Shown here: in pieces, positions 58,718-64,000 of the stretch
How the letters are laid out: each line of letters begins with the position of its first letter
Position numbering within the stretch: position 1 is the stretch's first letter
Source: JAJRTA01 sp965603125
GTDB taxonomy: Bacteria; Zixibacteria; MSB-5A5; GN15; FEB-12
Direction of reading: 5' to 3'
Length of the DNA: 64,000 nucleotides
NCBI GenBank assembly: GCA_965603125.1
Contig: CBFDBU010000005.1
Location: forward strand, 97,987-161,986
Notes under the pieces: model-generated
What the model was told of the DNA's origin: nothing
The model's input: the letters and a program-made list of their open reading frames with translations, nothing else
Databases searched by the model: none
Translations under genes and position numbers: made by a program

Positions 58718-61700
58718 CTATTTCAGAAGCACCATCTTCTTGGTCTCAGTATACCCGGCCGCTTCAAAGCGATAGAAGTACACACCGGAGGCTGCGCTGT
58801 TGCCGGCGGCATCAAGACCGTTCCAGGTAATGGTATGGTCGCCCGCGGCGGCGGAACCTTCGAACTCGCGCACCAGCTTGCCGATGACATTGTATATTCG
58901 CATCGTCCACGCGCTCTGCCGGGGGAGTGCGAAGCTGATCGACGTAACCGGGTTGAACGGATTGGGGTAGTTCTGCCGGAGCGTGAATTTCCCGGGCAGT
59001 TCGGCTCCCTTGTTCACGCAGTTATAGGGTCTGCCCTGGTAATCGACGAACTGCGATTCGGTCAGCCTCAGATCACCGCGGCCATCATAGGATATCCGGA
59101 TCAGGTCGTTCTTGCCGGCGGCAACATGGTTGGCAGACAGGCTGTAAATCAACACCCGCAGCTCACCGTCTCTCACAATATAAATCAAGTCCATGCCGTC
59201 GGCGTCGAGGCCCAGTTCGGGCCTGTCTACAGCGACATCGGCGCCCAGGTCGAATACCAGCAAAGCCGCTCCGATGTTACTCACCGCCTCCGTCGCTACG
59301 TTCAGACAGCCCTCACTGTACGCTGTCGAGATCAGCAGCGGCTGCTCGTGGGGGGATATCTTCGGAACCGGGTCGGCATCGCCGATAATTATGCGGATCA
59401 ACAGGACCAAATCGGCAACGCTGAGAGTGACGCCGTCGGCGTTGACGTCAGTAGCTGCGATCTGGGCCGCCAGGTTGACCTGGAATACGCTCAGGCCGTG
59501 TATGAAGTAATTGGAGAAAACGACCGCGTCGGCAATCTCATAGGGCACACCATTAAGATTAATATCTCCGCGATCATCCAGGGAATCCTTGTCGCATACC
59601 CAGATACCGCCATTATAGAACTCGATGCATCTGATGGGGTCGATCTTGCCGCCACCGATACAATGGTCTGGAGTGCCAAGACCGTTCGGCCGCGACGATT
59701 CCGGGAAGGCAACGTCATCATCCTCGTCCCATTTCACGGAACCGTCGATGTTGTAAATGCGCAGGTCAACGTACATTTCGTTTCCGCTGGTGTCGGCAAA
59801 CGCGTTGTCTCCGCAGTCGTAAGTCACAAAATTGATCGGCAAATAGTGGCTCTCCAGGTTCTGATCATTGGCCACCATAAACTGCATTTTCACCATGACG
59901 CCGTTGGGGTTCAGCGTAGAATCCGGCGGATGCCCGATGGCGTTCGCCTCGGCAACACCCACCAACCTGAGCAGACCGGAAGGACAAATCCCGGTGCAGT
60001 TGGCTGAATTCAGACGATATTCGAAATACTCCCAGCCGTCAATAACGGTACCGTCGATAGTAGCCCAGTTGTTGAACGACATAACCGAGGCATCATAGCT
60101 AAGCAACACATCGAAGCCACCCAGGTACTCATCCGTCTCGATGCTCAGATTGACACCCATGGGCATGCCGACCGGGGTGCAATTATGGAAAGGGTAAGTA
60201 GTAACAATACTGAGTCGGATGCAGACTTCGCAGTTCTCCTTCATGTCGATCCTGACGAAGAACGAGCCGGTGGTCGTATTGCAGCCGTCGTCAGCCTCGA
60301 AACAGAACTCGTAGAGGCCGAAACCATCGGGCACGAAGCATAGCTGGCCGCTGTTGGCCGTAACCAGCTCGAAATCGGCCGTGTCGCAGCCGCCCGTCTC
60401 AATGTGAGTGAGTGTGACCGGCTTGCCCTCAGGATCGGTTACATAGATGCTGTCTGAGGGGATGCATATTGTATCGGTATCCTCGGGGCAGCGTTCGAAC
60501 ACCAGCGTCTCGGTGGGCAGGAACAACACCGGCGGCTGATCGCCGAGGATAGTCACGTTACTGTAGCAGGTAACCGATTCGCACCGGTTGGAAGCTGTCA
60601 ATTCGATATTATAGGTCCCCGGTTCATCGATATCCAGACAAACCCTGTCGCCCGTGAAGGTACCGAACGGGGAGACCGTGACCTGGTCGTAATCCCCCGT
60701 GACCGAGACCGGATAGCAGAAGGTGGCTCCCCCTTCCAGGCACATTAGAGTGTCGAGCATATTTGGACAGGTCACGGAGATCGCCGTCACGATGGTGACA
60801 TCCAGCTTGAACTCACAGGTATCGGAACATCCGTACGCCTCGGCGATGATCTTCACGTCATATACCGCCGAATGATCCACATAGACACGGACTTTGCCCG
60901 CGTCGGGATCGTAGCTGCCGTTCGGCAGCACCGTGACAATAGCGTCGCCCGGGTAGATGGTGACATCGACAGGCGGGATCGAGTCGGGTTTGCAGAGTTC
61001 GAAGTGCAGCGTCCCCGAAGGACAGGTAATAAACGGCGTGCCGTCGACAAGCGTGACAAAAGTCGTGTCCGCTCCCTCACCGCAAATATCGCGGGCGGTA
61101 ATGATAACCGTATCGGTGCCGAAGTCCCCAGGCGTATAGCAGACTTGACCATCTACGATCTGACCGTGCGTAGTGAGTATTTCGACGACATTCTCATCGA
61201 GGTCCTCAACCGTGAAGTCGATATAAATCTCGGGGAAAATGCAAGCCGTACTGCTGATGTCGTTACCCGAAGTCACCTGCGGGAGACTGTTGAAAGCCGC
61301 ATTGATATTCGTATAACACGTGTCGGCGCCGCAGACGTTGGCGGCTATGATTTCGATTTCGTAATTCACCGGTTGGTCGATGGGAATACATACCCTTCCA
61401 TCGGCATATGATCCTATCGGCGTGTGGGTGACGGCATCATTGACCGTGATCTCCAATCCGGCTCCCGTGAACGTGACCGGGAAGCAGAGTTCCATCGGAT
61501 CCTCAACACACATCAGAGTGTCAATCACCTCGGGACAGAACACCTGGACCGGTTCGGAGACCACCGCACGCACGCTGACGACACAAGTATCAGAATTGCA
61601 TTCGGCGTCTCCAATGAGTTTGAAAGTATAGTCTCCCGCCGTATCAGCCGGGAAGCAGAGGCGGCCGTCAGCATAGGTGCCGATGACGGGTTCGACCCGA

Positions 61701-64000
61701 AGCTCGTAGTCGTTCCCGATAATATCCACGTCAAGATCAACACAGACCGTCTCTCCCGGGTTACACATCGGTGGTGCCACGATCACATCGTCCGGACATG
61801 AGGTGAAGTATATATAGTCCCCCACGTCAATCTGGACACAGGCCTCATAGACGTAGGCCAGACCACATTCATCGACGGCCGTCACCTCTACGCAGTAATG
61901 CCCGCTGGTGTCGGCCGTGAAACAGATAACTCCCGCATCCTCATCATAGTACGCGTGGTCTTCAGTCGTGACTGTAACCTGGTCGCTTTCGGCGTCGCCG
62001 ATCAGGATGGGTACGCACACTTCAGGAACACAGGTGAATATGGTAGAGTCGGCCCATTCGTAGATGATGTACGGAGGCGTGTTCAGATCAACGTGGATGG
62101 CGATGTCATCGGTGTTGGAAACATCGCAGGCATCGGTGGCTGTCACTTCGAGATAGTACGTTCCGCTGGTTTCGGCATAGAAGCAGACTTTGCTGGTCGC
62201 CGGATCATAGGAACTCTCCACCAGCTCTCCACCCACAGTCCTGACGGTGTCATATACAGCGGATATGTTGCCGTTGACGTCACTGATCCCCACCGGCACA
62301 CAGACTTCGTCGGGATCGCACAAGAGAAAGTCAGTATCGGGCGGCAGGATTACCAACGGCCCCACGTTGCAATCAACATAGACGCTGAAGTCGCACGTGT
62401 AATCGCTGCACGGGGTAGTGACACTCACTACTATATGATTGCTCTGGGAACACTCAGAAGTGAATCTGATCGTATCGGGTGCGCCGTCGTAGGCTTCGTA
62501 CCAGGCGTTAGTGCCGGACACTGCGACCGAGATATCATCGGATTCCGGCCAGATGTGAATCGGGAAGCTGAACGTATCCAGGGCCAGGGCGCAGGTGAAA
62601 ATAGTCGTGTCATCGGGACAGACGATCTCGATCTCCTCATCGGTCGCGACAGTCACCACAGCGGCGTCGCTGACCTGGCCGCAGCGACCGTAGGCGGTGA
62701 CCGTGATATTATACTCTCCACCGCTATAGGGCGTAAAACAAACGGTGTCGTTGCTGTAGGTTCCCCCCGTGGCGACGACGCTGTCGAGCGTGCCGTCCGG
62801 ATCATTGACGTACACCGGCAGGCAGACCTCCCGGGGACTGCACAGGTACAAAGTCGTATCGTCTACACGAACCTCAAGGGGGCTGCCTTCCGTGACTTCC
62901 ACCAGTGTCGTACAGGAGACGGTCCCGCAGACGTCCGTTGCCGAAAGGATAATAGTATTAACACCGGCCACCGGGACAAAGTGAACCTCACCCTCGACCA
63001 GATCGTAGGGTACTCCGTTGACGGTCAGGGTCACCTCGAGCAAGTTTCCGTCCGGATCGTCATAGCCAAATCCATCGACTGTCATCTCCTCGCCAAGAGC
63101 GCATACCTGAACCGCGCTGTTCTCCGGGCAGGTCAACTCAGGCGGGTTGTTTCCGATGACCTCGACTTGTGTCGTGCATGACACCTCGTCGCAGATATCG
63201 GACACGGTGAGGATGATAGTGTTGACGCCTGCCTCGGGAACAAAGGATACCGCACCCTCCAAAAGATCCTGCTCTACCCCATTGACCGTAAGTACAACAC
63301 TGGTAAGATTGTCGTCGGCATCGCTGTAGGAGAAACCTGCGACAGTGATCTCCGCATCAAGATCACACACTGAGATTGTCGACGGCTCCGGGCACGAAAT
63401 GACCGGGGTGTTGTTGACGACAACGTCTATCTGGGTGGCACAGAAAACCTGCGCGCCGCATTCATCCGTCGCCGTAATTGCAATGACATTGCTCCCCTCT
63501 ACGGGAATGAAGCAGACCTCGCCTTCCACGAGTGTCGCGGGTTCACCATCGATAGTGACGGTTACATCGGGCAAATCGCCGTCAGGATCGCTGTATTCAA
63601 ATCCGTCAATACATATCTCGCTCAAATCGCAGACCGTCAGCGTGCGGTTCTCAGGGCAGGTAACCGTCGGGGCCTTGTTGAGAGTGATATCAACCATCGT
63701 TTCGCAAACGGCCCGCGCACCACAAGCGTCCGTGGCTGTCAGCGCAATAACGTTGCTCCCCTCCACGGGGATGAAGCAGACCTCACCTTCCACGAGAGTC
63801 GCGGGTGCACCGTTGACGGTCACGGTAATATCGGGCAGGTCGCCGTCCGGATCACCGTAGTCAAACCCATCAATACATATCTCGCTCAGATCGCAGACTG
63901 TCAGCGTGCGGTTATCCGGGCAGGTTACCGTTGGTTCCTGGTTGAGAGTAATATCAACAACCGTTTCGCAAACGGCCTGCGCGCCGCATTCATCCGTCGC
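58718..64000 (-). CDS. Giant secreted Cys-rich repeat protein with cohesin-like, dockerin-like and sorting domains (5' end beyond window)
   Basis: The frame stays open to the right window edge, so the N-terminus is missing; at least 1760 residues are present. From the N-side come tandem Ig/HYR-like repeats of about 88-89 residues, each with Cys at fixed places (TCPENRTLTVCDLSEICIDG, then VCFIPVEG, then ECGA...C). More divergent repeats follow up to about nt 60240. Next are a cohesin-like domain (about 59760-60225; GGFDVLLSYDASVMSF), a dockerin-like pair of loops (about 59385-59575; DINLNGVPYEIADAV and DVNADGVTLSVADLV), a linker, and a C-terminal FlgD-like sorting domain (QNYPNPFNPVTSISFALP, ending ETKKMVLLK). 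It is probably exported and surface-attached. Confidence 0.88.
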   Translation of the reverse strand, partial: ATDECGAQAVCETVVDITLNQEPTVTCPDNRTLTVCDLSEICIDGFDYGDPDGDLPDITVTVNGAPATLVEGEVCFIPVEGSNVIALTATDACGARAVCETMVDITLNKAPTVTCPENRTLTVCDLSEICIDGFEYSDPDGDLPDVTVTIDGEPATLVEGEVCFIPVEGSNVIAITATDECGAQVFCATQIDVVVNNTPVISCPEPSTISVCDLDAEITVAGFSYSDADDNLTSVVLTVNGVEQDLLEGAVSFVPEAGVNTIILTVSDICDEVSCTTQVEVIGNNPPELTCPENSAVQVCALGEEMTVDGFGYDDPDGNLLEVTLTVNGVPYDLVEGEVHFVPVAGVNTIILSATDVCGTVSCTTLVEVTEGSPLEVRVDDTTLYLCSPREVCLPVYVNDPDGTLDSVVATGGTYSNDTVCFTPYSGGEYNITVTAYGRCGQVSDAAVVTVATDEEIEIVCPDDTTIFTCALALDTFSFPIHIWPESDDISVAVSGTNAWYEAYDGAPDTIRFTSECSQSNHIVVSVTTPCSDYTCDFSVYVDCNVGPLVILPPDTDFLLCDPDEVCVPVGISDVNGNISAVYDTVRTVGGELVESSYDPATSKVCFYAETSGTYYLEVTATDACDVSNTDDIAIHVDLNTPPYIIYEWADSTIFTCVPEVCVPILIGDAESDQVTVTTEDHAYYDEDAGVICFTADTSGHYCVEVTAVDECGLAYVYEACVQIDVGDYIYFTSCPDDVIVAPPMCNPGETVCVDLDVDIIGNDYELRVEPVIGTYADGRLCFPADTAGDYTFKLIGDAECNSDTCVVSVRAVVSEPVQVFCPEVIDTLMCVEDPMELCFPVTFTGAGLEITVNDAVTHTPIGSYADGRVCIPIDQPVNYEIEIIAANVCGADTCYTNINAAFNSLPQVTSGNDISSTACIFPEIYIDFTVEDLDENVVEILTTHGQIVDGQVCYTPGDFGTDTVIITARDICGEGADTTFVTLVDGTPFITCPSGTLHFELCKPDSIPPVDVTIYPGDAIVTVLPNGSYDPDAGKVRVYVDHSAVYDVKIIAEAYGCSDTCEFKLDVTIVTAISVTCPNMLDTLMCLEGGATFCYPVSVTGDYDQVTVSPFGTFTGDRVCLDIDEPGTYNIELTASNRCESVTCYSNVTILGDQPPVLFLPTETLVFERCPEDTDTICIPSDSIYVTDPEGKPVTLTHIETGGCDTADFELVTANSGQLCFVPDGFGLYEFCFEADDGCNTTTGSFFVRIDMKENCEVCIRLSIVTTYPFHNCTPVGMPMGVNLSIETDEYLGGFDVLLSYDASVMSFNNWATIDGTVIDGWEYFEYRLNSANCTGICPSGLLRLVGVAEANAIGHPPDSTLNPNGVMVKMQFMVANDQNLESHYLPINFVTYDCGDNAFADTSGNEMYVDLRIYNIDGSVKWDEDDDVAFPESSRPNGLGTPDHCIGGGKIDPIRCIEFYNGGIWVCDKDSLDDRGDINLNGVPYEIADAVVFSNYFIHGLSVFQVNLAAQIAATDVNADGVTLSVADLVLLIRIIIGDADPVPKISPHEQPLLISTAYSEGCLNVATEAVSNIGAALLVFDLGADVAVDRPELGLDADGMDLIYIVRDGELRVLIYSLSANHVAAGKNDLIRISYDGRGDLRLTESQFVDYQGRPYNCVNKGAELPGKFTLRQNYPNPFNPVTSISFALPRQSAWTMRIYNVIGKLVREFEGSAAAGDHTITWNGLDAAGNSAASGVYFYRFEAAGYTETKKMVLLK
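62860..64000 (-). repeat. Tandem 264-267 bp coding repeats
   Basis: The motif ATCTCGCTCA (G/A) ATCGCAGAC occurs at 63879 and 63615, exactly 264 bp apart. A weaker counterpart at 63348 is 267 bp further and another is near 63085. The two rightmost copies are nearly identical at the DNA level and older copies diverge toward the left. The array continues past the window edge. Confidence 0.8.

Noticed and set aside
58835..60007. A 390-codon plus-strand frame inside the giant protein gene
   Set aside because: Antisense to the sorting, dockerin-like and cohesin-like regions; no start signals or family motif.
62860..64000. Tandem DNA repeats considered as a mobile element or CRISPR
   Set aside because: They are in frame, 264-267 bp long and encode Cys-patterned protein domains of one gene.

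Overview
The window reads as a chromosomal segment of a Gram-negative, largely anaerobic-looking bacterium with roughly 60% G+C. Outer-membrane features include a BamA/Omp85-like beta-barrel ending in Phe, many lipobox lipoproteins, DsbD, and a secreted giant protein with a PNPFNP-type C-terminal sorting domain. Together with ferredoxin-linked 2-oxoacid metabolism these suggest an FCB-type or neighbouring candidate phylum (for example Zixibacteria, KSB1 or Marinimicrobia-like). That placement is inference from gene style only. No rRNA, tRNA, CRISPR array, prophage or transposase gene was seen.

Layout. 1-3097 (minus): aspS, phoH and the start of a PgpH-like HD phosphodiesterase. 3269-5875: small lipoproteins, a PtsN-like EIIA protein and a membrane-anchored coiled-coil protein. 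5903-7485 (minus): a lipoprotein with an HEMTH zinc-protease motif and a short citryl-CoA lyase/citrate synthase-like enzyme under one promoter. 7780-14758 (plus): a tightly coupled operon with a P-loop ATPase, a four-subunit VOR/KOR-type 2-oxoacid:ferredoxin oxidoreductase, and a NuoE/NuoF/NuoG-like plus polyferredoxin module that lacks any hydrogenase or formate dehydrogenase catalytic subunit.

15095-29041 is a signalling block. It holds an anti-sigma antagonist, a RsbW-like kinase and a RsbU-like phosphatase (partner switching), a Nudix hydrolase, an NtrY-like histidine kinase and a sigma54 activator. A sigma54-type promoter then precedes an outer-membrane protein with a bactofilin-like middle part. 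A DUF4390-like protein, a GAF-PAS histidine kinase and a Ser/Thr kinase with a long TPR array follow, closed by a strong bidirectional terminator.

29112-35348 carries a lipoprotein, a zinc-ribbon/PEGA/TPR protein, a two-CW protein and a secreted S9 peptidase. 35482-38382 is a lower-G+C insert with a hairpin-pair repeat element and larE-larB-larC (nickel-pincer cofactor synthesis) without larA. 38674-45252 (minus) has a creatininase-family protein with a DUF2064-like partner, DsbD, a pseudo-receiver protein, a rhomboid protease and thioredoxin. 45477-46037 holds an orphan helical gene between two identical 35-bp palindromic repeats. 46143-50339 encodes a fused 1398-residue acyl-CoA dehydratase activase.

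50470-58665 (plus) is a housekeeping run: dtd, maf, a RodZ-like gene, an unknown gene, smc, ftsY, yjbQ and rlmH. 58718-64000 (minus, cut by the window edge) is a giant Cys-rich tandem-repeat secreted protein with cohesin-like, dockerin-like and sorting domains in one chain.

The main functional themes are ferredoxin/NADH electron transfer from 2-oxoacids, dense phosphorylation-based signalling to the envelope, and secreted Cys-rich adhesin-like proteins with thiol-redox support (DsbD, TrxA). All calls come from reading the sequence by eye; no database search was run.
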